NCBI RefSeq assembly: GCF_003046625.1
Contig: NZ_QAAD01000004.1
Location: 239,902 to 303,901 of the forward strand
Origin: Mangrovibacterium marinum
Lineage (GTDB): Bacteria > Bacteroidota > Bacteroidia > Bacteroidales > Prolixibacteraceae
DNA length: 64,000 bases
Reading direction: 5' to 3'
The position numbers and the translations under genes are program-made. The notes beneath the pieces were generated by a model. It was not told the origin of the DNA and searched no databases. It worked only from the letters and a program-made list of their open reading frames with translations. Position 1 is the stretch's first letter. Every line of letters starts with the position of its first letter. Shown here in pieces: positions 18,001 through 27,250 of the stretch.

Positions 18001-20925
18001 CGATGGAAGGCCGCAGCTGAAAAATGGGCTTTGCCGAAATGGTTAGAACAAGGTAAAATCCGGAAATCACTAAAAAAATTATCGAAAGCCAATAAGGTCG
18101 GGAAGGAGCAAGTCGCGGGTTATTTAGACCAAATTATCCGATACCGAAAAGAGCAGGATTTGCTCGATCAAAATACTTCGTTTTTGTCCGAGATTGGCGA
18201 TTTCATCTGGAATAATGGTAACTGTGATTGGAAAAAGCTGGTTGAAACCTGTGAAGCTGTAATCAGGATTCATCAATTGCTTACTGAAATAACCCGTGAT
18301 CCGTTGGCCCCGAAAGCCATACGCAGCTGGCTCGGGACACAATTTGCCGAAGGAGCGCAAACGTTCCGGGCAATCCATGGAGGCGTTTTAAAATCGTATA
18401 TCCAAGTATTGGATGCAATACTTTCAACCGAACAGGAGTTAGCGAGTTTGCTTCAGATTGATTTTAGTCTTCCTAAAGAGCCTGCAGGTGCCTGGACGGG
18501 CAAGTGGCGGGAAAATGCAACCAACTGGTTGACAAATTTGGATTCGTTGAAGGACTGGGCCAGTTGGAATTTGACGGCAGAACGTCTCCGGAATGCGCGG
18601 TTGTCGCCTGTTGTCGAGCAATATTTATCAGGTAGTCTTAAAACTGAAGAGGTCGTTCATTCTTTTAAAAAGGCAATTTATCGATTAGGCGCTGAGGCGA
18701 TCATTCAGGCAGATCCGGGTTTAGCATCGTTTAATGGAAAATTCTTTGAAACTAAAATTCAGAAGTATAAAGAAAAAATAAAGTATTTTGAAGAGCTCAC
18801 AAAAGCGGAGTTATATGCCAAGTTGGCCTCCAATATCCCATCGCTGGCTCAAAGTGCATCGCAAAGCTCCGAAATGGGTATTTTACAACGTGCCATAAGA
18901 AATAAAGGTCGGGGATTGTCGCTAAGAAAGCTTTTCGATTTGTTGCCCAACTTATTGCCCCGCATGTGTCCTTGTATGTTGATGAGCCCGATATCTGTGG
19001 CCCAGTATTTCGACCTGGAACAATCGAAATTTGATCTAGTGGTTTTCGATGAAGCCTCGCAAATGCCGACCTGTGAGGCCGTAGGAGCCATTGCGCGCGG
19101 AAACAATGTCGTTGTGGTTGGCGACCCGAAACAAATGCCACCGACCAGTTTCTTCTCCACCAATCGGTACGACGAAGATAACCTCGACAAAGAAGACCTG
19201 GAGAGTATACTCGACGATTGTTTAGCGCTCTCCATTCCATCGAAACATTTGCTCTGGCATTATCGGAGCAAACACGAAAGCTTAATTGCGTTCAGTAATT
19301 CAAACTATTACGATAATAAATTGATGACCTTCCCTTCGCCCGATGATTTGACCTCCAAGGTTAACAATGTGCATGTTGAAGGATTTTATGACCGTGGTAA
19401 AACCAGGCAAAATAAATTTGAAGCGGTTGCGATTGTCGATGAAGTGATTCGAAGGCTATCTGATCCTCTTTTGTCAAAGCGGAGTATCGGGATTGTAACG
19501 TTCAGTTCCGTGCAGCAGACTTTGATCGAGGACCTGCTCAATGAGGAGCTGAAGAACCATCCGGAGCTGGATGCCATTGCCATGGAGTCGCAAGAACCGA
19601 TTTTTGTGAAAAACCTGGAAAACGTGCAGGGAGATGAGCGCGATGTAATTCTGTTCTCAATGGGATATGGAAAAGATAAAGAGGGCAAGTTGTATTACAA
19701 TTTTGGGCCGCTGAACCGCGAGGGCGGATGGCGAAGATTGAATGTTGCGGTATCCCGGGCGCGATACGAGATGAAGGTCTATTCCACACTTCGGTCCGAC
19801 GAGATTGACATCAGTAAAACAACAACCGAGGGCGTGATGGGCATCAAAGCATTCCTCGAATATTCCGAAAAAGGAAAGATCGCCCTGACTCAGAAAAATT
19901 ACAGTCGGAACGCCGATTCCGCTTCATTTGCAAAAGTTGTGGCTGATGAAATCAAGAAATCGGGCTACACGGTTCACACCGAGATTGGATGTTCCGGTTA
20001 TCGGATCGACTTAGGAATTGTAAATCCACAGAATCCCACGGAATATATGTTGGGGATTTTGACCGACGGCGAAAATTATAAGTCGGCAAAGACGGCAAAA
20101 GACCGGGAAGTGGTCCGAACCGATGTGCTGCGATTGCTGGGGTGGAATATTTATAAATTGTGGTCTCCGGATTGGTGGGATAATCCGGATCGGGTTCTTC
20201 AGGATATTTTGAAAGCGATTCATGATGTAGAGCAAAACAAGTACGAAAATAGCGATCCTGCGCCGGCGGCAAACAAGGCTTCTGAACCCGGCAATACCGA
20301 ACACGAAGAAATTGCCGGGGTGAAGCTTCAGGGGATAACACAAGAGGTTATTGTGGAAACGGTCAGTCATCCGGTATATCAGCAGTGTACTTTGGCAACA
20401 AGTTGCCTGACAAGCTCTGATGAATTCTTCGATCCAAAAAATCTTAAAAAGATCACAACCCAAATCAAATCTATTGTCGAAACAGAAGGTCCGATAAGCC
20501 ATACCTTGCTGTCGCGAAGGATTTTGAATGCCTGGGGCATTAGCCGGCTCGGAGTTCGGCTGAACGAGTTCCTGACCGGGATCTACGAGCGTTTGGAACT
20601 GAAAAAGACCCCACAGAATGAAAGCTGGTTTTATTGGCCCGACGCACAAGAACCGGCGGCTTACAGCGTCTTTCGGGTGCCTCGAAACGATGATGAAAAA
20701 CGTAATGCGGATGATTTGCCCAAAGAAGAAATCGCAGCCGGTGTTCATGAAATATTGACCAATCAAATCAGCCTGCCGATCGATGATTTAGTCAAAGAAG
20801 TGGCACATTTATTTGGCTATGCCCGCATCGGCGCTAACGTCGACCAGGCAATGAGGCTCGGGATCGAATATGCACTGAAGCAAAATCTGATTGTTGAGGC
20901 TAATGATCGGATCGTTCTAATTTAA
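15067..20925 (+). CDS. Giant transglutaminase-like/DUF4011/SF1 helicase/Vsr-like nuclease, putative antiphage protein
   Basis: 1952 aa in one frame. Residues 1-130 look like a beta-sandwich. Residues about 200-260 are transglutaminase-like, with Cys222 in KLGTCLDMALLYAG and His248 in DGHAFVGSW. A DUF4011 signature (IWERKLLDLSLRNNLLNLRV) begins near 380. The SF1 helicase core has Walker A GPPGTGKS (about 687-694), Walker B VVFDEASQMP (about 1325), GDPKQMPPTS, and C-terminal motifs NVQGDERDV and RLNVAVSRAR. A Vsr/MTES_1575-like nuclease follows (GYRIDLGIVNP with Asp1648, then ILTDGENY, LGWNIYKLWSPDWW). A DUF3320-like tail ends the protein. Single-gene DUF4011-helicase-Vsr proteins have been reported as antiphage systems (Hhe-type); the assignment here rests on architecture. 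Its neighbours, dnaE2 and sbcDC, are DNA-repair genes. Confidence 0.88.
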   Translation: MTEQTPNPRVEFVYTTVANYAIQQNRVPLVRQFFIENTAEDDLAEVDIEISCEPEFAGRWQHHLDVVQAGQTIKIDTENFRLSSTFLSELTEKVSGEINLTVAVKGAEVFCGKYPVEVLAYDQWNGIGVLPEMLAAFVTPNHPEIATVLSAASGILNQWTGDPSFDAYQSLSPDRVKKQMAAIYEAIAGLGVVYCSPPASFENAGQRVRMCDTIFSQKLGTCLDMALLYAGCLEAIGLHPLIVVIDGHAFVGSWLVENTFPDRVNDDVALLKKRIASGINEIGLVESTCMNAGKNVTFDEANDRANYHLVDEDNFILFIDVARARFSGIRPLPQRIKTSDGWQIVETQVQQRDHLAPEEIIGGTLTVPNDTPDITKQKIWERKLLDLSLRNNLLNLRVTQSTIQLISVSLGLFEDALADGDEFQVLSKPRDWSNPLSVSGVYQSLNMSDPIVPLLKDDLKQKRLRSYLTESELASAMTKLYRSSRLSLEENGANTLYLALGFLKWYESDRSEVARYAPLLLLPVEIVRKSAQKGYVIRSREEDTLMNITLLEMLRQDFGIAINGLEELPKDDSGVDVQKIFNIVRHGIMSQARWDVEEQAFLGTFSFSKFIMWNDIHNNAEKLAENKIVASLISGKLEWQVSELTEEAFDFDHSHRPSDIALPINADSSQLEAICSAVQDKSFILHGPPGTGKSQTITNIIANALYKGKRVLFVAEKMAALSVVQKRLADIGLDPFCLELHSNKAKKSTVLEQLQKAVEVVKKTSPFEYQSEAERLFSLRVELNAYVESLHKPYSFGLSLYDCFSGYASLNGAPDCIKFEEQFLQGLNKEKIGEYTDLVEELQNAGILCGHPFKHALAELKIASYSSSLKSQSQELITKYIECLQEYQVKRDALCTKIKLDIPEKDKTTDLLLLQLAKQLLQMEDTPGSMFNVSSVVQTLSKAIELSEHGAKRDEARTYLLDLFRKEILQYDADQSLDRWKAAAEKWALPKWLEQGKIRKSLKKLSKANKVGKEQVAGYLDQIIRYRKEQDLLDQNTSFLSEIGDFIWNNGNCDWKKLVETCEAVIRIHQLLTEITRDPLAPKAIRSWLGTQFAEGAQTFRAIHGGVLKSYIQVLDAILSTEQELASLLQIDFSLPKEPAGAWTGKWRENATNWLTNLDSLKDWASWNLTAERLRNARLSPVVEQYLSGSLKTEEVVHSFKKAIYRLGAEAIIQADPGLASFNGKFFETKIQKYKEKIKYFEELTKAELYAKLASNIPSLAQSASQSSEMGILQRAIRNKGRGLSLRKLFDLLPNLLPRMCPCMLMSPISVAQYFDLEQSKFDLVVFDEASQMPTCEAVGAIARGNNVVVVGDPKQMPPTSFFSTNRYDEDNLDKEDLESILDDCLALSIPSKHLLWHYRSKHESLIAFSNSNYYDNKLMTFPSPDDLTSKVNNVHVEGFYDRGKTRQNKFEAVAIVDEVIRRLSDPLLSKRSIGIVTFSSVQQTLIEDLLNEELKNHPELDAIAMESQEPIFVKNLENVQGDERDVILFSMGYGKDKEGKLYYNFGPLNREGGWRRLNVAVSRARYEMKVYSTLRSDEIDISKTTTEGVMGIKAFLEYSEKGKIALTQKNYSRNADSASFAKVVADEIKKSGYTVHTEIGCSGYRIDLGIVNPQNPTEYMLGILTDGENYKSAKTAKDREVVRTDVLRLLGWNIYKLWSPDWWDNPDRVLQDILKAIHDVEQNKYENSDPAPAANKASEPGNTEHEEIAGVKLQGITQEVIVETVSHPVYQQCTLATSCLTSSDEFFDPKNLKKITTQIKSIVETEGPISHTLLSRRILNAWGISRLGVRLNEFLTGIYERLELKKTPQNESWFYWPDAQEPAAYSVFRVPRNDDEKRNADDLPKEEIAAGVHEILTNQISLPIDDLVKEVAHLFGYARIGANVDQAMRLGIEYALKQNLIVEANDRIVLI

Positions 20926-21110
20926 ATTTTAGGGAAGAAATTTTTTTATTTTGATTGAAACTCAAATTGAAGGGAGTCTGTTCTTGATGTACTCAGAAAA
21001 CATTCACGATCCGGGGGGATTTCCAACATTATTGTGAATTATCGTATTTATGCTTTATTTGTTGAAGTACGGACGAATTGTAGTAACGTCTGAAATTAAA
21101 AATTACGAAA

Positions 21111-22334
21111 ATGAAACTCCTCCATACCTCCGACTGGCACCTGGGCAAGCGCCTGGATGATTTTTCCAGATTGGAAGAACAACAAGCTGTTTTGCAGGAA
21201 ATTTGTGAAATAGCTGAACGCGAACAAGTAGACGCCGTTCTGGTGGCTGGCGACCTGTTCGACACGTTTAATCCGCCAACCGAGGCGATTGATTTATTCT
21301 ACAAAGCCTTAAAACGCTTATCGGACAACGGTAGCAGACCGGTAATTGCGATTGCCGGTAACCACGATTCTCCCGACCGGATTGAGTCACCTGATCCGCT
21401 GGCGCGCGAATGCGGGATTATTTTTGCCGGTTACCCAAATTCAGTCGTTACTTCCTTTCAGTTGGAATCCGGGCTGAAGGTGCTGCGCAGCGAACAGGGA
21501 TTTTTGGAGCTGCGGTTGCCCGGATCGACTGTGCCGCTGCGTATTTTGCTCACACCCTACGCTAACGAGCACCGTTTGAAAACCTACCTGGGGCCCGAAA
21601 ACAGCGAAGCCGAATTAAGGGCCGTTCTGCAGGATAGTTGGCAGTCGCTGGCTGAGCGTTGTTGTGATGATCAGGGAGTGAATGTTTTATTGTCCCACCT
21701 TTTTGTTGTGAAGAAAGGAGCCGAGTTGCCGGAAGAGCCGGAAGATGAAAAGCCGATTCTTCATGTGGGCGGCACGCAGGCCATATTTTCTGAGTCCATC
21801 CCCAAACCTGTTCAATACACCGCGCTCGGGCATCTGCACCGCATGCACCAGGTCGATGCATCGCCATCGCCGGCGTATTACAGCGGGAGCCCGCTCGCTT
21901 ACAGTTTTTCCGAAGCAAACCAGAAAAAATATGTTTTGATGGTGGATGTTGAACCAGGCAATGAGCCTGCCGTGCGCCCTGTTGAACTTTTACGGGGGAA
22001 GCGGTTGTTGCGGCAGCGTGTTGAAGGAATTGAAAAGGCGTTGGAATGGTTGACCGAAAATCAGGATGCTCTGGTGGAGCTGACTCTGGTTACCGACACA
22101 TTCCTGACCGCGAAAGAACGCCGGCAGCTGAGCGCCGTGCATCCCGCAATTGTTGCAATAATTCCTGAAGTCACGAATGCCGATATGCTGGTGTCGGGGC
22201 ATCAAAAGCAAATCAACCTGAACCAAAGCATGGAGGAGCTTTTTCGCGACTATTTCAAGCACGAAAAAGGGCAGGAACCCAATGACGATTTGATGAATTT
22301 ATTCACGGAAATTTTGGCTGAAGACGAACAATGA
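21111..22334 (+). CDS. sbcD: SbcD, nuclease subunit of the SbcCD (Mre11-Rad50) complex
   Basis: 407 aa. Calcineurin-type metallophosphoesterase motifs appear in order: TSDWHLG (Asp8, His10), VAGDLFD, AGNHDSPD and LSHLF/ALGHLHR. These bind the two metal ions that cut DNA hairpins and protein-blocked ends. The C-terminal portion contains the SbcC-binding region. It is coupled to sbcC by an ATGA overlap at 22331-22334, the standard arrangement. Cytoplasmic. Confidence 0.96.
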   Translation: MKLLHTSDWHLGKRLDDFSRLEEQQAVLQEICEIAEREQVDAVLVAGDLFDTFNPPTEAIDLFYKALKRLSDNGSRPVIAIAGNHDSPDRIESPDPLARECGIIFAGYPNSVVTSFQLESGLKVLRSEQGFLELRLPGSTVPLRILLTPYANEHRLKTYLGPENSEAELRAVLQDSWQSLAERCCDDQGVNVLLSHLFVVKKGAELPEEPEDEKPILHVGGTQAIFSESIPKPVQYTALGHLHRMHQVDASPSPAYYSGSPLAYSFSEANQKKYVLMVDVEPGNEPAVRPVELLRGKRLLRQRVEGIEKALEWLTENQDALVELTLVTDTFLTAKERRQLSAVHPAIVAIIPEVTNADMLVSGHQKQINLNQSMEELFRDYFKHEKGQEPNDDLMNLFTEILAEDEQ

Positions 22335-25300
22335 TACCTATAAAACTCACCATACAAGGTTTGTATTCCTACCAGGAAAAACAAACCATCGACTTTACAA
22401 AACTGACTGCTGCAAACCTGTTTGGCATTTTCGGGTCAGTAGGAAGCGGGAAATCATCCATTCTGGAGGCGATTACCTTTGCGCTTTACGGCAAAACGGA
22501 TCGCTTGAACCTGTCGGGCGACAACCGAAACTATAACATGATGAACTTGAAATCGGCGGAACTGCTGATTGATTTCATTTTTGAAACCGGCAAAGAGCAA
22601 ACTGCTTACCGTGCGGTTGTTCAGGGACGGCGCAACAGCAAACGCTTCGAAGATGTTAAGAAACTGGATCGCGTAGCTTACCAAAAGCAGGACGAGGAGT
22701 GGATCCCGATTGAGGCGACACAGTTGGAAAAAGCAATTGGATTGAGCTACGACAATTTTAAGCGGACAATCATCATTCCCCAGGGGCAGTTTCAAGAGTT
22801 TTTACAGCTGGGAAATAAAGACCGGACACAGATGATGAAAGAGCTTTTCAACCTGGAAAAGTTCGAAATGTACGGCAAAGTGGCCGCTCTGGAGCAGCGC
22901 AATAACGCGCAACGGCAGCATCTGGACGGGCAGTTGCAACAGCTTGGCGAGGTAGATCCGGCTCAGCTGGCGGTGTTGACCGAACAGTTGAAACAGCTGA
23001 ACTTTCAGCTGAAGCAGCAGGTTGACCAGCTCGCCGGGCATCAAAAGAAAGAGACGGAAATGAGTCGGCTTTTCGAATTGAATAAGAAGCTGGCTCAAGC
23101 CAATTCGGAACTAACGGCCTTGAAGCAACGCGAACCGGAATTTAAAACACGGGAGACAAAAATTGCAAAATACGAACAGTGCCTTCTCGACTTTAAACCG
23201 ACCATGGATGCCTTGGAAAACAGCTCGAAACGAATGACTGAAAAGGCCCGGCAAATTGAGCAAAGCGTGAAACAATTGCAAGCCGATACCGCAGCAATTA
23301 AAACGTTCGAGGCCGAACTGGCCAAGCTGAAACCGGACTACGAAAAGCGCGATGAACTGAAACAAAAGGCCGATGAGTTGAACCGAATCAGCCGAATAAA
23401 AGAGCTGGACGAGCAGATTCACGCACAATCCGGGCGATTGGAGAAGGGAGCAACGGTGTTGAAAGCCGCAGCTGAGTCGGTGAAACTTTTGCAGGAAGAA
23501 CGGAAAAAACGGGATCTGGAGCTGAAGCAGGAAAAAGAAAAATTGCCCGATCTCAAAATGTTGGCTGATGTGAAGGCCTGGCATATTGCCGCCGAAAGCA
23601 TGAAAAAGCAAACGCAGGAAACCGAAAAGCAGTGTGCCCGGTATCAGGCGGAAGAAAAGGCTATTGCGGCAAATTTCCGTCAATTAATCGAGCGGCTTGC
23701 CATTCCCGGGGTGACTGCGACTGCAACGGTTGAAGCGAATGCACAAATCCTGAAAGACCGGATTGAAAATATTCGCAAGGAATTGAAAACCATCGAAAAG
23801 GAAGCGGAAGAGATACGCCTGAAGTCGAAGTTGCAGGCTTTTGCCGAAGGCTTGACCGACGGCGCTCCTTGCCCGCTTTGTGGTTCGTTGCACCATCCCG
23901 ATATTTACAGCACGGAAAGTTCGGACGAGCAGATGCTGAATTTAAAGCGGCTGCGTGAATCAAAAGAAAAGGAAATTGAACAAATCAATCAGTTTCTTTT
24001 CGACCTGAAAGATCTCGATCGTCAGCAGAAGGCACAAACGGCCAACCGGAAGGAATGGAGTGAAAAACTCACGTTGCATCAGCAGGCTGCTACGGCTCAC
24101 GAAAAGCTTTTTGTTTGGCCCGGGTATCGTGATTTTGGTGCGTTGCAAAAGTCATTTCAGGAGGCCGAAATGCTGCAAACATCCATCAAAAAGCGGGAGT
24201 CTGAAATTGAAGTTCTGGCGCAAAAGCTTGAAAAAGCGACGAAGGATGAAAGCCGGTTCAAGGACGAAACCGATCGCATTAAAAACCAAATCGTTGTTTT
24301 TCAAACCGAGCGGACAACCTGGAAGTCGCAGTTGCGCTTGCTGAACCTGGCGGATTTCGACACGCAAACGCCGGCGCTCCTTCAGCAGCAAATAAAAGCA
24401 TTGAATGAGCAGTATGCCCGGATCGAAAAGCAGTTCACCGAGCTCACCGAGCAGCTTGCTCAACGAAACAAGCAGCGCGACACGCTGAGCGGAAGTCATG
24501 TTGCCAATCAAAAGGAGCTTGACGCAGAACGGGCAAATCACCGGGAGTTGACGCAAAAGCTGGCTGAAAAACTGAGCCAGTCGACCTTTGAAAACGAGAA
24601 GGATGTTCGCGACATACTGGCGCAGCAACTCAATTTGAATCAGGAGAAGCAGCAGCTGAATGCGTTTCGCGAACGACTGACTGTGACCGAAAAGCAAGCG
24701 CAACAACTTCGGTCGGAAATTGGCGATCGGGTGTACAACGCGGAAGAACATGCTCAAATGCAAACGGCCATTGTGCAATTGACCGAGCAGATTAAGCAGC
24801 AGAACCAGGACGTGGGCAAACTGACCGAAAAGCAGAAAAAGCTGGAAAAGGACATCGCCAGCCAGGCAAGTCTTCGCAAGGAGATGGAATCGTTGAACCA
24901 GAGGGCCGAGAACATCAAAGTCATGAAGTCGTTGTTTAAAGCGAGTGGTTTCGTCAACTACATCTCGTCGGTGTACCTGCAAAACCTTTGTAACGCCGCT
25001 AACGATCGTTTTTTTCAGTTGAGTCGGCAGAAACTCAGCCTGGAAATTACGGAAGATAATAATTTCGAGCTGCGCGATTTTATGAATGGCGGTAAGCTGC
25101 GCAGCGTGAAAACACTTTCGGGTGGACAGACTTTTCAGGCTGCCCTGTCGTTGGCTTTAGCGCTCGCCGATAACATCCAGAAGATCACCGAATCAAACCA
25201 AAATTTCTTCTTTTTGGACGAAGGGTTCGGTTCGCTCGATAAAGAGTCGCTGGCCGTTGTTTTCGAGACACTTAAATCGCTCCGCAAAGAAAATCGAATT

Positions 25301-25411
25301 GTGGGCGTCATTTCGCATGTCGAAGAGATGCAGCAGGAAATTGACGTCCATCTGCGGATCAACAACAACGACGAAAAAGGAAGCATTATTCATCAGAGTT
25401 GGACGGAATAG
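22331..25411 (+). CDS. sbcC: SbcC, Rad50-like SMC ATPase
   Basis: 1026 aa. Walker A GSVGSGKSS (Lys41) is near the N-terminus. Two long Gln/Lys/Glu-rich coiled coils flank a zinc hook with CPLC at Cys514 and Cys517. The ABC signature SGGQTFQAALSLALALAD starts near 930, and Walker B FFFLDEGFGSLD has Asp963. The protein dimerises through the hook and uses ATP to control SbcD nuclease access to DNA ends. It overlaps sbcD by 4 bp. A strong terminator follows 30 bp after the stop. Confidence 0.96.
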   Translation: MIPIKLTIQGLYSYQEKQTIDFTKLTAANLFGIFGSVGSGKSSILEAITFALYGKTDRLNLSGDNRNYNMMNLKSAELLIDFIFETGKEQTAYRAVVQGRRNSKRFEDVKKLDRVAYQKQDEEWIPIEATQLEKAIGLSYDNFKRTIIIPQGQFQEFLQLGNKDRTQMMKELFNLEKFEMYGKVAALEQRNNAQRQHLDGQLQQLGEVDPAQLAVLTEQLKQLNFQLKQQVDQLAGHQKKETEMSRLFELNKKLAQANSELTALKQREPEFKTRETKIAKYEQCLLDFKPTMDALENSSKRMTEKARQIEQSVKQLQADTAAIKTFEAELAKLKPDYEKRDELKQKADELNRISRIKELDEQIHAQSGRLEKGATVLKAAAESVKLLQEERKKRDLELKQEKEKLPDLKMLADVKAWHIAAESMKKQTQETEKQCARYQAEEKAIAANFRQLIERLAIPGVTATATVEANAQILKDRIENIRKELKTIEKEAEEIRLKSKLQAFAEGLTDGAPCPLCGSLHHPDIYSTESSDEQMLNLKRLRESKEKEIEQINQFLFDLKDLDRQQKAQTANRKEWSEKLTLHQQAATAHEKLFVWPGYRDFGALQKSFQEAEMLQTSIKKRESEIEVLAQKLEKATKDESRFKDETDRIKNQIVVFQTERTTWKSQLRLLNLADFDTQTPALLQQQIKALNEQYARIEKQFTELTEQLAQRNKQRDTLSGSHVANQKELDAERANHRELTQKLAEKLSQSTFENEKDVRDILAQQLNLNQEKQQLNAFRERLTVTEKQAQQLRSEIGDRVYNAEEHAQMQTAIVQLTEQIKQQNQDVGKLTEKQKKLEKDIASQASLRKEMESLNQRAENIKVMKSLFKASGFVNYISSVYLQNLCNAANDRFFQLSRQKLSLEITEDNNFELRDFMNGGKLRSVKTLSGGQTFQAALSLALALADNIQKITESNQNFFFLDEGFGSLDKESLAVVFETLKSLRKENRIVGVISHVEEMQQEIDVHLRINNNDEKGSIIHQSWTE

Positions 25412-25440
25412 TGCTCTAATGTGAAACACCAATCGATATG

Positions 25441-25477
25441 AGAGGGATGTTATCCATAAGGCATCCCTCTATTTTTT
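25441..25477 (+). terminator. Rho-independent terminator of sbcDC
   Basis: AGAGGGATG (25441-25449) pairs perfectly with CATCCCTCT (25462-25470), followed by ATTTTTT. Confidence 0.9.
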
Positions 25478-25587
25478 GGCTGCATAAATGCAGGTGCCGG
25501 CTGTTCAAATCCGAGATTAATTAAAATCAATAAATTGCTAAATACTTTTATCCCCGACAGGGGGATGATCTCAGGTATGGAAACAAA

Positions 25588-25615
25588 AAAAGGAGTTGAA
25601 AAATCAACTCCTTTT
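25588..25615 (-). terminator. Terminator of tRNA-Leu
   Basis: AAAAGGAGTTGA and TCAACTCCTTTT form a perfect 12-bp stem with an AAAA loop. On the minus strand it directly follows the tRNA 3' end and is followed by a run of seven T. Confidence 0.9.
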
Positions 25616-25616
25616 G

Positions 25617-25700
25617 TGCCCAGAACAGGACTCGAACCTGCACGTCCAAGCGGACACTAGTCCCTGAAACTAGCGCGTCTACCAATTCCGCCATCTGGGC
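25617..25700 (-). tRNA. tRNA-Leu(CAG)
   Basis: 84 nt. The acceptor stem pairs GCCCAGA with TCTGGGC, with discriminator A. The long class II variable arm is expected for leucine. The D-arm contains GGCGGAATTGGTAGACGC and the T-loop GGTTCGAGTCC. The anticodon stem CTAGT/ACTAG encloses TTCAGGG, giving anticodon CAG. The 3' CCA is not encoded (ACA follows), so it must be added after transcription. Confidence 0.96.
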
Positions 25701-25945
25701 AATAAATTTTGATGCTTGGTTGCCGACGTTTCGGCGCATCACCTTGTGTTGGTGTTTCTCTCAAAGGCGTTGCAAATATAGGGAAATTTTGTTCCCTGAT
25801 ACCACTTGGGTGAAAAAAATGCGATGTTTTTTTCATTTTTTTTTCGCGCCTGTCTTTTGCCGGCAATTCCCCGCCATTCGTCGGAAAGAGCGAGGATGCT
25901 GAAACAGAATTGGTTCACTTTGTAAGCAGGAAAAACAAGCTTCGG

Positions 25946-27250
25946 ATGATGAGACAGCATAATAATTTGAAAAAAATCTTTTTTGTTTGGTGGAACGATG
26001 CCGATCGGACTTTTTCTGTTAAAAACAGGAGATACAGTCGGCAGGAACAGTTGCGCAATGAACAGTTATTGGAGCAATATGAGCAAAGCCTGACGCGGAA
26101 AATAAAACAAACAAAAGGTTCGTACCCGCAGTTGCGTGCACAAAAAGAAGCGTTGATATCGGATTTGTCGGGTATCGTGGGATCGGTTTTTGGTTTTCGC
26201 GACGAAGAGTTGGCTTTGGTTATCGCAGAGCCTATGCTCAAAGGCTCGTGGTGTTTTCTAAAAGCAGCGCGTTATTTCGATCCGGAGTTGGCGCTTGACG
26301 ATATCTTTCAGGCCATGCGAAATGTGTGGATCATGAATGCCTTGCAGCTTCTGTCGGGGCATACGGTGGAGCTTACACCCTCGGTTTTTGCATACAGCAT
26401 GTTATACCCTTATACCGACAACTACCTGGATGATCCGCAAATTTCGCGATGGGAGAAGCTGTCCTTTGTCGATCGGTTTGCTGATCGATTGGCGGGAAAG
26501 CCTGTTGAACCGCAGAATGGACACGAGCAGCGGATTTATGCGATGGTTGATTTAATTGAAGCCGAGTGGGACCGCACTTTGTATCCCGAAGTGTATCGTA
26601 GTTTGCTCGATATTCATCACGCTCAGGCAAACAGTATTCAGCTCATTGCCGGTTTTTCGGATATCAGCTTTGAGGAGCGTTTGGCCATAAGTGTTGAAAA
26701 AGGAGCAGCTTCGGTTGTTGCTGATGGCTATCTGCTGGCGGGCAGGCTGTCGCAACAAACGGAGGCGTTTTTATATGCTTACGGGGCTTATCTCCAGCTG
26801 ATGGATGACTTGCAGGATGTTGATGCCGATTTGAGTGAAGGTGTGCTGACGGCTTTTGCCAGTGTGGCCCGGGAGCATCCGATTGATCGAATGTGGCAAC
26901 AAGTAGCGGCGGTGGGGCAGAAGGTCGTTGCGCAAGCCGGCTCGTTGGAGTCGGATTTGGTGCCCCGGTTTCAGTCGCTGATGCAAAGAAGCGTTGAGCT
27001 GTTCCTGACCGATGCTGTGCGAACAAACCACGCATACTATACCGATGAATTTGTTGCTGACGTGGAACCGTGGTTTCCGCTGAGTCCGGCATTTATGCAG
27101 CAGAAAAGCAGCTTGCTGGAAGCCTTACCTGCCCCGATGTTTGAAAAACTGTTGCAACAAGCCATTGCGATGTCGGGTAAAGAGGAGTTTGCCTTTCTGC
27201 ATAAAGTTGTGATGCGTCCCGAGGAATCACCAACCGGAATGAGAGTTTAG
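25946..27250 (+). CDS. Class-1 isoprenoid-synthase-fold protein, atypical
   Basis: About 434 aa from the ATG at 25946; an in-frame TTG at 25910 would add 12 residues. Two Asp-rich motifs typical of class-1 prenyltransferases and terpene synthases are present: DNYLDD (Asp158/162/163) and DDLQD (Asp287/288/291). The rest does not look like ordinary geranylgeranyl or octaprenyl diphosphate synthases, and the long all-helical N-terminus is not recognised. Mg2+-diphosphate chemistry is plausible; the substrate is unknown. It is not next to other isoprenoid genes. Oddity: the last ten codons (encoding EESPTGMRV and the stop) lie inside a copy of the interspersed repeat, since 27221-27260 closely matches the intergenic 28721-28760. 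The C-terminus was therefore probably created or altered by repeat insertion. Confidence 0.72.
   Translation: MMRQHNNLKKIFFVWWNDADRTFSVKNRRYSRQEQLRNEQLLEQYEQSLTRKIKQTKGSYPQLRAQKEALISDLSGIVGSVFGFRDEELALVIAEPMLKGSWCFLKAARYFDPELALDDIFQAMRNVWIMNALQLLSGHTVELTPSVFAYSMLYPYTDNYLDDPQISRWEKLSFVDRFADRLAGKPVEPQNGHEQRIYAMVDLIEAEWDRTLYPEVYRSLLDIHHAQANSIQLIAGFSDISFEERLAISVEKGAASVVADGYLLAGRLSQQTEAFLYAYGAYLQLMDDLQDVDADLSEGVLTAFASVAREHPIDRMWQQVAAVGQKVVAQAGSLESDLVPRFQSLMQRSVELFLTDAVRTNHAYYTDEFVADVEPWFPLSPAFMQQKSSLLEALPAPMFEKLLQQAIAMSGKEEFAFLHKVVMRPEESPTGMRV

Noticed and set aside
24152..24982. 276-aa antisense ORF inside sbcC, rich in Leu and Phe
   Set aside because: It is the complement of the Gln/Lys/Glu-rich coiled coil; the hydrophobic look is an artefact.
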